A stretch of DNA of 41,040 nt from an uncultured Clostridia bacterium (lineage in GTDB: Bacteria > Bacillota > Clostridia > Saccharofermentanales > DTU023). The notes under the pieces are model-generated. The model did no database searches and had not been told where the DNA came from. It worked only from the letters and a program-made list of their open reading frames with translations. Of the stretch, positions 14,560 to 23,604 are shown in pieces. Within the stretch, counting starts at the first letter, position 1, and each line of letters starts with the position of its first letter. The stretch lies in NCBI GenBank assembly GCA_937922005.1, contig CAKZWV010000029.1, positions 1 to 41,040 on the forward strand, in the 5' to 3' direction. The translations under genes were made by a program, and so were the position numbers.

Positions 14560-14798
14560 TTCATATCATCCGAATTATTGTTATTTTTGTTATTATCTCA
14601 ATTCTTTTAAGTATTATTTCCTTTTTTGTAAAGCTCTTTTTCCCAATCCTGGTGATCGTTGTGATCGCTGGTTTATTTTCGGCCTGGCGCTTTTTCCGCT
14701 GCCCGAATTGTGGGAAAAAGGTCAAATATTCTGACCTCACAAGGGACGAAGATTATGTTTGCCCGAACTGTGGGGCGACTTTGAAGTTTCGCCGCTAG
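14556..14798 (+). CDS. Small membrane protein with C-terminal zinc ribbon
   Basis: An 80-aa protein. The first ~45 residues are very hydrophobic (IIRIIVIFVIISILLSIISF and a second hydrophobic stretch), enough for one or two membrane passes. The C-terminus is a four-Cys zinc ribbon: CPNCGKK, about 18 residues, then CPNCGATLKFRR. It starts in the ATGA overlap with the methyltransferase-like gene. Its role is unknown; tight coupling suggests the two proteins work together. Confidence 0.78.
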   Translation: MIHIIRIIVIFVIISILLSIISFFVKLFFPILVIVVIAGLFSAWRFFRCPNCGKKVKYSDLTRDEDYVCPNCGATLKFRR

Positions 14799-14806
14799 GA
14801 GGAGTT

Positions 14807-15715
14807 ATGTCTGCAGAGTTTGATTGGAAAGATTCTTTGGCACATGCCATTCATAAGAAGTATCGTTTGGACCGCCATGAGTCGGTCAGCTTGGAGGATT
14901 GGCATCCGGATCGTCCGGATTGGGCCCCCTCAAAGTCGGAGGTGAGGGATGAAATCTTGCCTCTTTACAAGGAAGAGATGTTACATTACCAGTCCCTTCT
15001 TTATGCGGAGAATCAGAGATCGCTGCTGATCGTCCTGCAAGCTCTGGACAGCGCCGGGAAGGATGGGATGATTCGCCATGTCTTTACGGGATTTAACCCC
15101 CAGGGCTGTCAGGTCCACCCCTTCCAGGAGCCAAGTTCCTTGGAGAAGGACCATGATTACCTCTGGCGGATTGTCAAGGCCCTGCCCACCCGGGGAAATG
15201 TGGGGATCTTTAACCGGTCCCACTATGAAGATGTGACGGCCGCCCGGATTTACAACACCCCAGAAAACGATGGCTGTCTGCCCTCCTACTGCCTGGGGAA
15301 AGACCTGTGGAAAAACCGCTATGAAGATATCAACCGCTTTGAGGAGTATTTGCAGAGGCAAGGGACGGAAATTCTGAAATTCTTCCTCTATATCGATTAT
15401 GACGAGCAGAGGGAACGCCTCCTGGCCCGGATCGATGAGCCGGAGAAGAACTGGAAGTTTAAGAAGTCGGATGTTGATAATCGCAAGCGCTGGAAGGAAA
15501 CCATCGAAATTTACGAGGAGTGCCTGCAGGAGACGGCGACTCCCTATGCCCCTTGGTATATCGTGCCAGCCAATAGCAAGTGGTATTCCCGTCTGGTGGT
15601 GGCTGAAACGGTCTGCGAGAAGCTCAAGGAAATGGACCCCAAGGTGCCTGATATGACGGGCCCTGATGCCCAGGAGACCCTGGCAAAATATAAGGACATT
15701 CTGCTGAACGACTAG
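14807..15715 (+). CDS. ppk2: Polyphosphate kinase 2 family protein
   Basis: Uses polyphosphate to phosphorylate nucleoside mono- or diphosphates. I chose ATG 14807 because AGGAGGAG lies just upstream; an earlier start would overlap the zinc-ribbon gene by 40 bp. The 302 aa match the single-domain PPK2 length. Visible motifs: Walker A LQALDSAGKDGMIRHVF, TGFNPQGCQV, the Walker B / lid segment FNRSHYEDVTAARI, and WKFKKSDVDNRKRWKETIEIYEE towards the C-terminus. The pattern is nearest to class III PPK2, but the preferred nucleotide cannot be told from sequence. Confidence 0.92.
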   Translation: MSAEFDWKDSLAHAIHKKYRLDRHESVSLEDWHPDRPDWAPSKSEVRDEILPLYKEEMLHYQSLLYAENQRSLLIVLQALDSAGKDGMIRHVFTGFNPQGCQVHPFQEPSSLEKDHDYLWRIVKALPTRGNVGIFNRSHYEDVTAARIYNTPENDGCLPSYCLGKDLWKNRYEDINRFEEYLQRQGTEILKFFLYIDYDEQRERLLARIDEPEKNWKFKKSDVDNRKRWKETIEIYEECLQETATPYAPWYIVPANSKWYSRLVVAETVCEKLKEMDPKVPDMTGPDAQETLAKYKDILLND

Positions 15716-15736
15716 GGGGATGACCGCTGGTAGCTG

Positions 15737-15796
15737 CGACAAGCGTTGACGAGAGACGACAAGCGCCGTCGAAAGACGACAAGCGCTGGAGAAATG
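15737..15796 (+). repeat. Tandem array, three copies of a 20-bp unit
   Basis: CGACAAGCG recurs at 15737, 15757 and 15777, exactly 20 bp apart, with GTCGAAAGA-like remainders. It fills the gap between ppk2 and the ATPase gene and ends at the ATPase ribosome binding site. Confidence 0.8.
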
Positions 15797-15798
15797 GA

Positions 15799-18700
15799 AT
15801 GGAAGATCATAGTACGATAACGACGGAAGTGACCGAAACGACCGAAAAGGCCCAGGCAGGAGTGACTGCTTGGGCCGAATTACAGGCTAACTTCCCCGAC
15901 CTAGGCGTGGCCCCGGATCTTCAGGGCTTGACCCGGGCGGAGGTTCTGCGCAAGGGCCAGGCAGGGGAGCGCAACGACCAGAAAGAGGGGACGGGGAAGA
16001 CTTTTAAGGATATTTTGAAGTCGAACCTTTTTACTTTCTTTAACTTGGTGAACCTCCTGATCGCCCTGATGATCCTCTGGGCCAGCTTCCAAAATTTTGC
16101 TTATATTGCCAATCTCTTTTTTCTCTTGATTGTGGGGAGTAACACCTGCATCGGCATTATTCAGGAATGGCAAGCTAAGAAAAATCTCGAAAACCTAAAA
16201 ATTTTAGTCGAACCCAAGGCCGACGTTCTTCGGGACGGTCAGGTGGTGACCATTTCTTCGGATGAACTTGTCCGGGGCGACCTCCTCAGCATCAAAAGGG
16301 GCATGCAAATCACCTGTGACCTGGAGGTGGTCCGCTCGGACAGCCTGGAGATGGATGAGGCCCTGATTACGGGCGAGAGCCAGGGGGTTCCGAAGCGCAA
16401 GGGTGATACCTTGGTGGCAGGTTCGACGGTTCTTTCAGGGACGGCCCTGGCCCGGGTTGAGCTCCTCAGCCATGAGAGTGAGGCCTACCGGATTACCTTG
16501 GAAGCCAAGGAAGAGCGGGGGGACCGGTCCATTCTCAAGTCTGACCTTCGTCGCCTTCTGCAACTTATTGCAGCCGTGATTTTTCCCTTGGGCTTTCTCC
16601 TTTTGATTCCCAAGGTGAGCTCGGCGGCGGACCTGGTGGACCCCCAGGGGATGGCCGATATTGTAGTGGGTATTGCGGGTACCCTCCTGGGGATGATCCC
16701 CGACGGCCTCTACCTCATGGTGTCGATTTCTATGGATTGGGGGGCCTCCAATATGGGTAATTTGGGCCTCCTCTGCCAGTCCCTTTCTTCCTTGGAACAG
16801 CTGGCCCGGGTTGACCTCCTGTGTGTGGATAAGACGGGGACCTTGACGACGGGGAATATGCAGGTTGCTCAGATTTTCTACCTTTTCCGCCCTGGTCAGG
16901 TCCGTCCCGACCGCAGGGAATTGGCAGGCCTTAAGATGGTCGTCCAGGATGCCAGTCAGGATGGATTGAAGCCCTTTCAGCGCCATAGTTTGGACGCTTT
17001 GGCCCTCTTGTTGACCTTGGACCACGACCGCAACTCCACTGCCCAGGCCTTGGCCGAGTACCCTCCTTTGCGGGAGCGGATCCTGGCCATCGGTGGCCAT
17101 GTTCAAAAAGATCTTCCTCAGACCAGTCCGCTCACGCCCGATGCCCCGCCTCCTGCCCCTCAACCAATCAAACATTCTGGTCTCTATGCCATCCCCGGAG
17201 TAGCTTTATTAGCCCGCCTCTTTGGTTTGGCTCCCGACCGGGCCTTCTCCGAGTCCAGCGTCTCCAGCCCCTTGATGGGAGCTGCCGAAGATAGCCAGGC
17301 TTCCGAGCCCATCAATCCCATCTTTTCTGCCCAGGAAATGGCGGAAGCAGCCGCAGAAGCCGCTTACTTTTCGAGAGAATTTGCTGCTGAACTCCCCAAA
17401 TACTCCCTCATCCCGTTCTCATCTGGTCGCAAGTGGAGTGGAATTTCGAGTCCGGAGCTCGGAAAATCGTATTTGCTGGGGGCAGCGGAGTTTATTTTGC
17501 CCCAGTCTTGGCAGGATTTGCAGGAGTCGATTGCTTCGACCGGGAAGCGGACGGTCGTTTTTGCCTTTTATGACGGAGTTCTAGAGGCTTCCGGTGCGGA
17601 AGTTGGGGCCCAGGACCTGGATTTGGATCGGGTGGAGCCCCTGGCCTATATTAGCTTGGATGAAGAGCTTCGGCCCAATGTCCGCCAGACCTTGGCTGCC
17701 TTTGAGAAGGAGGATGTGGAGGTCAAGGTGATTTCTGGCGATGCCTTGGCTTCGGTGACTTCTCTCGCCCAACGAGCCGGGATGGAGCCCACCCGGGGCC
17801 TGGATTGTTCGACCCCCCACTCTAAGGCTTTGTTTAAGGCGGCGGATTCTTTTGTGCATTTGAAGCAGTCGATTCGCAGGAGGAACCGGCGGAGTCGTGG
17901 AGCCCGGGGACGTAAGTGGTGGCAGTTCTGGAAAGGGCGTCCTTCTGATGTCTATTCCCCTGAGATGATCCAGTACGAGCGTCAGGCTAAGGAACTCAAA
18001 GACTATAATATTTTTGCCCGGGTTTTGCCCCGGCAAAAGCAGACCCTGGTTGCCTATTTCAAGGCGGAGGGTAGGTATCCTGCTATGACTGGCGACGGGG
18101 TGAATGACATCCCGGCCATGAAACAGAGCGATTGTTCTATTGTTATGGCAAGTGGGGCTGATGCGACCAAGAGTGTGGCCGACCTCGTACTTTTGAATAA
18201 TGATTTTGCCACCCTTGTCCCCGGTACGGCCGAAGGCCGCCGGATTATCAATAACATCACTAAGGTGGCCTCCCTCTTCCTCGTGAAGACAACCTATTCA
18301 GTTATTTTGGCCCTTTTCTTCGTCTTTTATCCCGGAAGTCCCCCCTATTATCCCATCCACTTGACCTTTATTACTTCCTTTTGCGTAGGGATTCCCTCCT
18401 TCTTCCTAGCCCTCCGCCCCAACCGGGACCGGATCACCGACGCCGACTTTATGAGCCGGGTCTGGGGCTTGGCTATCCCGGGAGGGATTGCTACGGCTTT
18501 GGGGGTGATGACCTTGTGCGGGATGCGGGAGTATTTGCCCATGGTAAGCGATCAGACGGAGTCCCTCTTAGCGATTACCCTCCTTGTTACGACGGGCTTT
18601 TATGTGCTCTTCATGACCCTGCGCCCCCTGAACATTCTCCGGATTTTCTTTATTACTTTCTGGATCGCTGGCTTTACTATTGCTATGTTTTATTTCCCGC

Positions 18701-18855
18701 AAATTCTCATGATTAGCCCTGAATGGTACCGTGAATGGCCGATTATGTTCATCGGCGTCGCTGCGATGATCGCCCTCAACACCCTCTTCTACTGGTACAT
18801 GGGGCGGCACAATAGCCACCTGGGCCCTGGCTGGGGGACGAGCCAGCGGGCGTGA
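15799..18855 (+). CDS. P-type cation-transporting ATPase with two unusual inserts
   Basis: A 1018-aa ion pump. Core motifs: TGES 191-194 (A domain), the membrane motif GMIPDGL near 298-304, phosphorylation Asp344 in DKTGTLT, LLGAAEF (nucleotide domain) and TGDGVNDIPAMKQSDCS (P domain), followed by a C-terminal bundle of about six helices. The IP-(D/E)-GL membrane motif resembles the Firmicutes Exp7/YfgQ-like group, some members of which export Ca2+; the ion is not certain. Most of that group is about 780-900 aa. The extra length is a Pro/Ser-rich insert (about 437-525) in the nucleotide domain and an Arg-rich stretch (RRRNRRSRGARGRKWW) in the P domain. GGAG lies 7 nt before the ATG. The stop is 9 bp from the convergent trkH stop. 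Confidence 0.88.
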   Translation: MEDHSTITTEVTETTEKAQAGVTAWAELQANFPDLGVAPDLQGLTRAEVLRKGQAGERNDQKEGTGKTFKDILKSNLFTFFNLVNLLIALMILWASFQNFAYIANLFFLLIVGSNTCIGIIQEWQAKKNLENLKILVEPKADVLRDGQVVTISSDELVRGDLLSIKRGMQITCDLEVVRSDSLEMDEALITGESQGVPKRKGDTLVAGSTVLSGTALARVELLSHESEAYRITLEAKEERGDRSILKSDLRRLLQLIAAVIFPLGFLLLIPKVSSAADLVDPQGMADIVVGIAGTLLGMIPDGLYLMVSISMDWGASNMGNLGLLCQSLSSLEQLARVDLLCVDKTGTLTTGNMQVAQIFYLFRPGQVRPDRRELAGLKMVVQDASQDGLKPFQRHSLDALALLLTLDHDRNSTAQALAEYPPLRERILAIGGHVQKDLPQTSPLTPDAPPPAPQPIKHSGLYAIPGVALLARLFGLAPDRAFSESSVSSPLMGAAEDSQASEPINPIFSAQEMAEAAAEAAYFSREFAAELPKYSLIPFSSGRKWSGISSPELGKSYLLGAAEFILPQSWQDLQESIASTGKRTVVFAFYDGVLEASGAEVGAQDLDLDRVEPLAYISLDEELRPNVRQTLAAFEKEDVEVKVISGDALASVTSLAQRAGMEPTRGLDCSTPHSKALFKAADSFVHLKQSIRRRNRRSRGARGRKWWQFWKGRPSDVYSPEMIQYERQAKELKDYNIFARVLPRQKQTLVAYFKAEGRYPAMTGDGVNDIPAMKQSDCSIVMASGADATKSVADLVLLNNDFATLVPGTAEGRRIINNITKVASLFLVKTTYSVILALFFVFYPGSPPYYPIHLTFITSFCVGIPSFFLALRPNRDRITDADFMSRVWGLAIPGGIATALGVMTLCGMREYLPMVSDQTESLLAITLLVTTGFYVLFMTLRPLNILRIFFITFWIAGFTIAMFYFPQILMISPEWYREWPIMFIGVAAMIALNTLFYWYMGRHNSHLGPGWGTSQRA
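17397..17407 (-). repeat. GGGAGTATTTG word, copy 6
   Basis: Inside the ATPase gene, antisense to it, encoding part of PKYSLI at the end of the Pro/Ser-rich insert region. Confidence 0.75.
18527..18537 (+). repeat. GGGAGTATTTG word, copy 7
   Basis: Inside the ATPase gene in a membrane-loop segment, encoding part of REYLPM. Confidence 0.75.
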
Positions 18856-18864
18856 GCTAGGATT

Positions 18865-20382
18865 TTACATCTGCCCCCTACTTGATTTCTTAAATTCGTC
18901 TAAGAGACGGGCGTGGCGGATGTGGGCCCTAGTACGGGCCCAGATGTGTGGGTTACAGGCCACAAGAATAGGGAGTATTTCGAGGCGGCCAGCTAGCATG
19001 GAGAAGATGAGAATGAGCTTGGGGATGGGGCCATAACTGCCCATATTTTCCCAGGGACCGATCTTGCCAAGGCCGGGTCCTACGTTGTTGAAAGTTGTGG
19101 CGATGGCCCCGAAGGCTGTAGTGAAATCATCTTCAAAGAAGGAAAAAGCGATGAGGAGGACTCCGAAGAGGAGAACATAGATTAAGAAATAGGCAACAAT
19201 GTTGCGAGTCTCGTTGCGGGAGACTTTTTGCCCTTCTTGGTGGATTAAAAAGAGACGCTTGGGATGGAAGGCCTCCAAGAGCTCCCGGAAGGCCTCTTTA
19301 AAAAGGATGAGGACCCGGGAGATCTTGAGTCCACCGGCCGTACTGCCTGCGCAACCACCAAAAAACATCATGAGGAGGAGGAGTATTTGGGAGAAAAGGG
19401 GCCATTCCACATAATTTTCCGTCCCATAGCCGGTTGTAGAGACCAGGCTGGAGACATTGAAAAAGCCATGACGGAGGGCTGTCCAAAAGTTGGCGTAAGT
19501 CCCCGACGCAAAGAGGTTGATGCCAATACCAAGGCTGGTGAGCCCGACAATGGCAAGAAAGCTCTTGGTTTCTTCGCTTTCCAATAAAACTCGTCGGTCG
19601 TAGAAGAGAGTCAGGTAGTAGAGGTTCATATTCACCGAAAAGACAAGGACAGCGATACCCAAGACAAGCTCAATGAGGGGACTTTGAAAATAGGCGACGC
19701 TAGAACTATGGGAACTAAAGCCCCCGGTGCCCGCCGAGCTCAGGGCGTGGATGAGGGCGTCGCCCCAGGACATGCCGCAGAGGCGGAGGATCAGGATCAG
19801 AAGACCCGTTAAGGAGGCATAGATCACATAGAGGCCCCGGGAGGATTGCTGGAGGCGGGAAGCAACCCGGCTGAAGCTGGGACCGGGCATCTCGGCGCTT
19901 AAGATCGAATAGGCGTTGTTACCGATGGGAACAAGGGAAATCGTTAGAACAAGAACCCCCATACCTCCCACGAAGTGGGTCAGGGACCGCCACAAAAGGA
20001 GGGGGAAGCCCAGAGATTCCACCGTTTGGGTGGCGGGGCCCAAAATAGAGGATCCCGTTGTAGTAAAGCCGCTGACCGTCTCAAAAAAGGCGTCGATAAA
20101 GTGAGGTATCCGACCGCTCAGCACAAAAGGAAGAGCCCCAACAAGGGAGAGGGCGAGCCAAGAGAGGACGGAAATGATACAGCCGTCGGACATCTGGAGG
20201 GGGCGTTTGAGGACGTTTTTACGGAGATAGGTGCTGGGGATGCCCAGGCAGAGGGCCAAGGCGGCCGCAACCCCTAAGCCCCAGACGGCGGCCCAGTCTC
20301 GGGCAAGCAAGGCCACCGTCAGGGGGAGGAGGAGTAAATAGCCTTCAATAGCCAGAACGGAGGAAATGGTGGTTAATATCAT
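18865..20382 (-). CDS. trkH: Trk-type potassium uptake channel subunit
   Basis: A 505-aa integral membrane protein that moves K+ with TrkA as its cytosolic gate. The four pore-loop signatures are visible: TTTGSSILG, SSAGTGGFSSHS, VSTTGYGTENY and TFNNVGPGLG; it ends with the conserved MLAGRLEILPILV. Its start ATG has AAGGAGA upstream. It is the last gene of the leftward operon regulator-kinase-trkA-trkH and lies 173 bp after trkA; that gap carries a 17-bp tandem array. Confidence 0.95.
   Translation of the reverse strand: MILTTISSVLAIEGYLLLLPLTVALLARDWAAVWGLGVAAALALCLGIPSTYLRKNVLKRPLQMSDGCIISVLSWLALSLVGALPFVLSGRIPHFIDAFFETVSGFTTTGSSILGPATQTVESLGFPLLLWRSLTHFVGGMGVLVLTISLVPIGNNAYSILSAEMPGPSFSRVASRLQQSSRGLYVIYASLTGLLILILRLCGMSWGDALIHALSSAGTGGFSSHSSSVAYFQSPLIELVLGIAVLVFSVNMNLYYLTLFYDRRVLLESEETKSFLAIVGLTSLGIGINLFASGTYANFWTALRHGFFNVSSLVSTTGYGTENYVEWPLFSQILLLLMMFFGGCAGSTAGGLKISRVLILFKEAFRELLEAFHPKRLFLIHQEGQKVSRNETRNIVAYFLIYVLLFGVLLIAFSFFEDDFTTAFGAIATTFNNVGPGLGKIGPWENMGSYGPIPKLILIFSMLAGRLEILPILVACNPHIWARTRAHIRHARLLDEFKKSSRGQM
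18971..18980 (+). repeat. GGGAGTATTT word, copy 8
   Basis: Inside trkH on the non-coding strand, followed by C; it falls on the conserved LEILPI segment. Confidence 0.7.
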
Positions 20383-20477
20383 CGAGAACTCTCCTTGTGA
20401 CGCTTCTCATGAGTATCCTAATCATGGTAAATTTCTTTTGAATAGAGTAGGCAAAGCCTTAAATTTGCGACGCCTTA

Positions 20478-20528
20478 ACAGCTTGTGATGAATTACAGCT
20501 CGTGATGCATTACAGCTTGCGAGCCCTT
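20478..20528 (+). repeat. Tandem array, three copies of a 17-bp unit
   Basis: ACAGCTTGTGATGAATT, ACAGCTCGTGATGCATT and ACAGCTTGCGAGCCCTT begin at 20478, 20495 and 20512, exactly 17 bp apart, in the spacer between trkA and trkH. Confidence 0.8.
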
Positions 20529-20555
20529 ACCAGCCTTTGTCGCCTAGTTTTGCGC

Positions 20556-22340
20556 TCACTTGGTAGACAATAAAATCTGATCCAGGTCACTTAAGTGGGG
20601 GATGGTGGTAGCCACCACAATTTCATCTCCGGTCTGAATCAAAGCATCCCCGGTAGGGAAAATCACCTTGTTATTCCGCAGGATGTAGCTAATAATACAG
20701 TCATTTTTGATTTGCAGCTCCCTCAAGGTGTGGCCTACAGTCTGGGAATTGGCCCCCGCTTCGAACGTGACCAGCTCAATCTGGTCTTCCATAGTGTGAT
20801 AGAGGGCCTTGACCTTGGACCCCCGGGAATTCATCAGGGCCCTGATCTTACTCAAAATGAGGTCGGCACTGATTTCCTTGGGGGTTACGATATTCGACAG
20901 GCCCTGGTCCTTTAAAAGAGCTACAATCCGCCGCCGGTTGACCTTGGTGATGATCTTGGGAACCTGCAATTTTGAGGCATAGAGGCCGATAATGATATTT
21001 TCCTCATCGACCCCGGTTAGGCTGATCACAGCGTCATAATCCGTCAAAGGCAGCTCATCCAGGACCTCAAAGTTGGTCCCGTCATCAACCTGGATCCCGG
21101 CAAAACTGAACTTCACCCCGAGCGTCTTCGCAAGATCCGGATTGGCCTCGATAATATGAACTTTGTTGATGGGGGCGTCGATATTGAGTCCCGCGGCTGA
21201 CCTCAAAAAGCGAGGGAAAGGATCAGGTTTATGGGCCATCTTCTCTTCCTTTTCGAGGAGCTTTTTCGCATCTTTCTCTAATTGCTGGTTCTGATCCCAG
21301 CGGTCCTGAATGGCTGGGGCCTTCTCCGCTTGAGGCTCTCCTGCAGGAGAGAGCGAGGCTGTCTCCTTGCCGTCAAGGCTTGCAGGTCCTTCATGGGGCG
21401 CTCCGACCGGCAGATGGTCTCGCTTAATCACAAGATGATCCTGCAAGTCCTGGATGAACCGGGCCCACTGGGGATTGAACAAGGGCCTGTGCCGCTGGCT
21501 ATGCTTCAAAGCGGCAATAAAGTTCTCGTCCGTCTCCATATGGACCATATCCTTCCGCAAATGTTCCAAGTGGTTGCAAAAGCTATAGGTAATTGCCCCG
21601 CCCCCAATGATGAGGACCTTTTGCTTGGGAAAATAATTTTCCTGGGCGTTAGGTCCGTCTACCAGGGACCGGGCCAGGGCCTGATAAAGGCGGAGGAGGT
21701 CCTGCTCCAGGCCAGTTGCTTGGATGATATCACCGACCTTCAGCATATCGTCTCCGTGGAGGATAGAAACCTCCCCCTTGGTATCCATTTTGGCGCAAAT
21801 AATCACGTTCTTCCAACGTTTTCTCAGGTCTTTCAAGGGGATGCCCCCAATCGGTGACCCCTCTGAAATCGTGAATTCCAAGAACTTTGCCCGCCCGTTG
21901 GCAAAACTCAAGACTTTCCTCGCCATGGGGAAGCTCAGCTGAGCAAAAATTTCTTCTGCCGTCTCTTTTTCCGGACAAATAATCTCGTCCACAGGAAGGG
22001 AGTATTCTAAGAAGGTCAGCTGTTCTATATATTGGATGCTCCGGACCCTGGCCATGGTGTATACTTCTTGATTCATGGCTTTGACGAGAGAGGTGACGAC
22101 GATATTGGTGTCGTCGTTGTCGGTGATGGCGATGAAAATGTCGGCTTTCCAGACTTCTGCCGTCAATAGGACGTTCCTGTCTATGCAGTTTCCTACAATG
22201 GCCTGGAGGTCAAAGGCCTGTTCGGCCATGAGGGCCTTAGCCGCATCGATTTCGATGACGGTGATATCGCATTCTTCTGCAATAAAATCTTCACAGAGGG
22301 TGGCAGCCAATTTGCCATAGCCGGCAATCACTACTTGCAT
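20556..22340 (-). CDS. trkA: Trk potassium uptake regulatory subunit with an extra linker
   Basis: Cytosolic gating subunit of the K+ channel. Two RCK units: the first begins MQVVIAGYGKLAATLCED with the NAD-binding glycines and the VVTSLVKA region; the second begins VLIIGGGAITYSFCNHL. Each is followed by a C-terminal ligand domain (LEFTISEGSPIGGIPLKDL; VTFEAGANSQTVGHTLREL). At 594 aa it is about 130-140 residues longer than the usual ~450. The extra length is an Ala/Pro/Glu/Lys-rich segment (about 310-395) inside the second nucleotide-binding domain. AGGAG lies upstream of the ATG. It starts 16 bp after the kinase gene ends. Confidence 0.93.
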   Translation of the reverse strand: MQVVIAGYGKLAATLCEDFIAEECDITVIEIDAAKALMAEQAFDLQAIVGNCIDRNVLLTAEVWKADIFIAITDNDDTNIVVTSLVKAMNQEVYTMARVRSIQYIEQLTFLEYSLPVDEIICPEKETAEEIFAQLSFPMARKVLSFANGRAKFLEFTISEGSPIGGIPLKDLRKRWKNVIICAKMDTKGEVSILHGDDMLKVGDIIQATGLEQDLLRLYQALARSLVDGPNAQENYFPKQKVLIIGGGAITYSFCNHLEHLRKDMVHMETDENFIAALKHSQRHRPLFNPQWARFIQDLQDHLVIKRDHLPVGAPHEGPASLDGKETASLSPAGEPQAEKAPAIQDRWDQNQQLEKDAKKLLEKEEKMAHKPDPFPRFLRSAAGLNIDAPINKVHIIEANPDLAKTLGVKFSFAGIQVDDGTNFEVLDELPLTDYDAVISLTGVDEENIIIGLYASKLQVPKIITKVNRRRIVALLKDQGLSNIVTPKEISADLILSKIRALMNSRGSKVKALYHTMEDQIELVTFEAGANSQTVGHTLRELQIKNDCIISYILRNNKVIFPTGDALIQTGDEIVVATTIPHLSDLDQILLSTK

Positions 22341-22356
22341 GGGGTTCTCCTAACTG

Positions 22357-23601
22357 TTATAGGGTTAATTCAATCACCAGGCTCTTCCCATCCTTACTGT
22401 AGGCGTGGGCCTCACCCCGGTGGCGGGTCACGATAGCTTGGGCCAGGGCCAAGCCAATCCCATGGCCTCCCTTGGCTTGGTTGTGGGAGCTATCAAGCCG
22501 ATAAAAGCGCTCAAAGAGCCGGTCATAATTGCCCGGCTCCAGGCCTTCCGCTAAGTTTTCTGTGGCGATTTTAACCTGGCGCCCCTCCTTTTTAACCCGG
22601 AAAAAGATCTGGGAATCGGGGAGGGAATATTTGATGGCGTTATCTAGTAAAATTGTGATGGCTTGGCTGAGACTCGACGGCTCTGCCCGCCCCATTACCT
22701 TATCGTTGATTTCGGCGGTCAGGGTCTTTCCGGCCTGAGTCGCCAGGGGGACAAAGGACCTTGCCACATCCTCTGCCAAGGCTGAGATCTCCAGGTCTTG
22801 CATGGGGAGGGACCCCCGGTCTTCGTCCATGGTGCTCAAAGACACGAGTCCCTCGACCAGCTGAGTCAGATTCCGAACTTGGTTGCGGATGCTCTTGGTC
22901 CACTGGGTCTCGCCGCTCGTCAGTTCGAGGACTTCGGCGTTGGTCTGGAGGATGCTGAGGGGGGTTTTCAGCTCATGGCTGGCGTCCGAGATGAAGGCCT
23001 TTTGCTTTTCATAAGCCTCCAGGATGGGGGCAATCGCCTTTTCGGAGAGTAGATAGGCGATTAAAGCTGAAAAAATGAGCATAAAGAGACCAAATACAAT
23101 CGACCCGTAGACGAGCCGATAAAAAAAGTCGAGCTCCCGACTGCAGTCGAGGAAGACGACAAGGTGGTTGTCCCCTTCGGATCTCACATAGTATTTATAA
23201 CTCCCGATCGAGCCTTTGGGGGGCTTGCGAATGGCCAGTTTGGCGTAACGGAGGGCCTCAACGGGGGAGATTAAGGCAACATTGTCGACATTGACCGTCA
23301 AAATCGAGGGCTTTTTCATCTTCACGCTGAAATACCGGGTGCTAAAGGGGGCCTCCGTCGCTAGATGCTGAGCCAGAGCATAGTCCCGAGGCAAAGGTCC
23401 GCTTTTGGGGGAATTGGGCACCGTCATGGCCGTGGTGGGAAATGTGCCCCCGTTTCGGCTGATGAGCTCCAAAGTCTGCTCCGCCCGACTAATGATATTG
23501 GCATAGACGCCCAGGACGATAATGGTCCCCAGGCTGATGACGACAATGGTCACCGCCGAGACCGAATATACCACAAATTTTCTTCGTAACTTCTCTCTCA
23601 T
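22357..23601 (-). CDS. Sensor histidine kinase
   Basis: A 414-aa membrane kinase. TM1 is at about 9-32, an extracytoplasmic sensor at about 33-160 and TM2 at about 163-188. The HisKA box FISDASHELKTPLSIL carries the phospho-His. The ATPase domain has the N-box ITILLDNAIKYS and the G-box GGHGIGLALAQAIV. It begins 3 bp after the response regulator stop and is followed within 16 bp by trkA, so the sensed signal probably relates to K+, turgor or membrane potential. That is inference from context; it lacks the KdpD N-terminal USP/KdpD domains. Confidence 0.93.
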   Translation of the reverse strand: MREKLRRKFVVYSVSAVTIVVISLGTIIVLGVYANIISRAEQTLELISRNGGTFPTTAMTVPNSPKSGPLPRDYALAQHLATEAPFSTRYFSVKMKKPSILTVNVDNVALISPVEALRYAKLAIRKPPKGSIGSYKYYVRSEGDNHLVVFLDCSRELDFFYRLVYGSIVFGLFMLIFSALIAYLLSEKAIAPILEAYEKQKAFISDASHELKTPLSILQTNAEVLELTSGETQWTKSIRNQVRNLTQLVEGLVSLSTMDEDRGSLPMQDLEISALAEDVARSFVPLATQAGKTLTAEINDKVMGRAEPSSLSQAITILLDNAIKYSLPDSQIFFRVKKEGRQVKIATENLAEGLEPGNYDRLFERFYRLDSSHNQAKGGHGIGLALAQAIVTRHRGEAHAYSKDGKSLVIELTL

Positions 23602-23604
23602 GCC

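Noticed and set aside
14759..14806. Earlier start for PPK2
   Set aside because: It would overlap the zinc-ribbon gene by 40 bp and bypass the AGGAGGAG site placed for ATG 14807.
16435..17175. 246-codon antisense open frame in the ATPase gene
   Set aside because: Same shadow pattern; no ribosome binding site and no recognisable domain.
18856..18864. Terminator between the convergent ATPase and trkH genes
   Set aside because: Only 9 bp separate the stops, and no stem with a T-run is visible at the junction.
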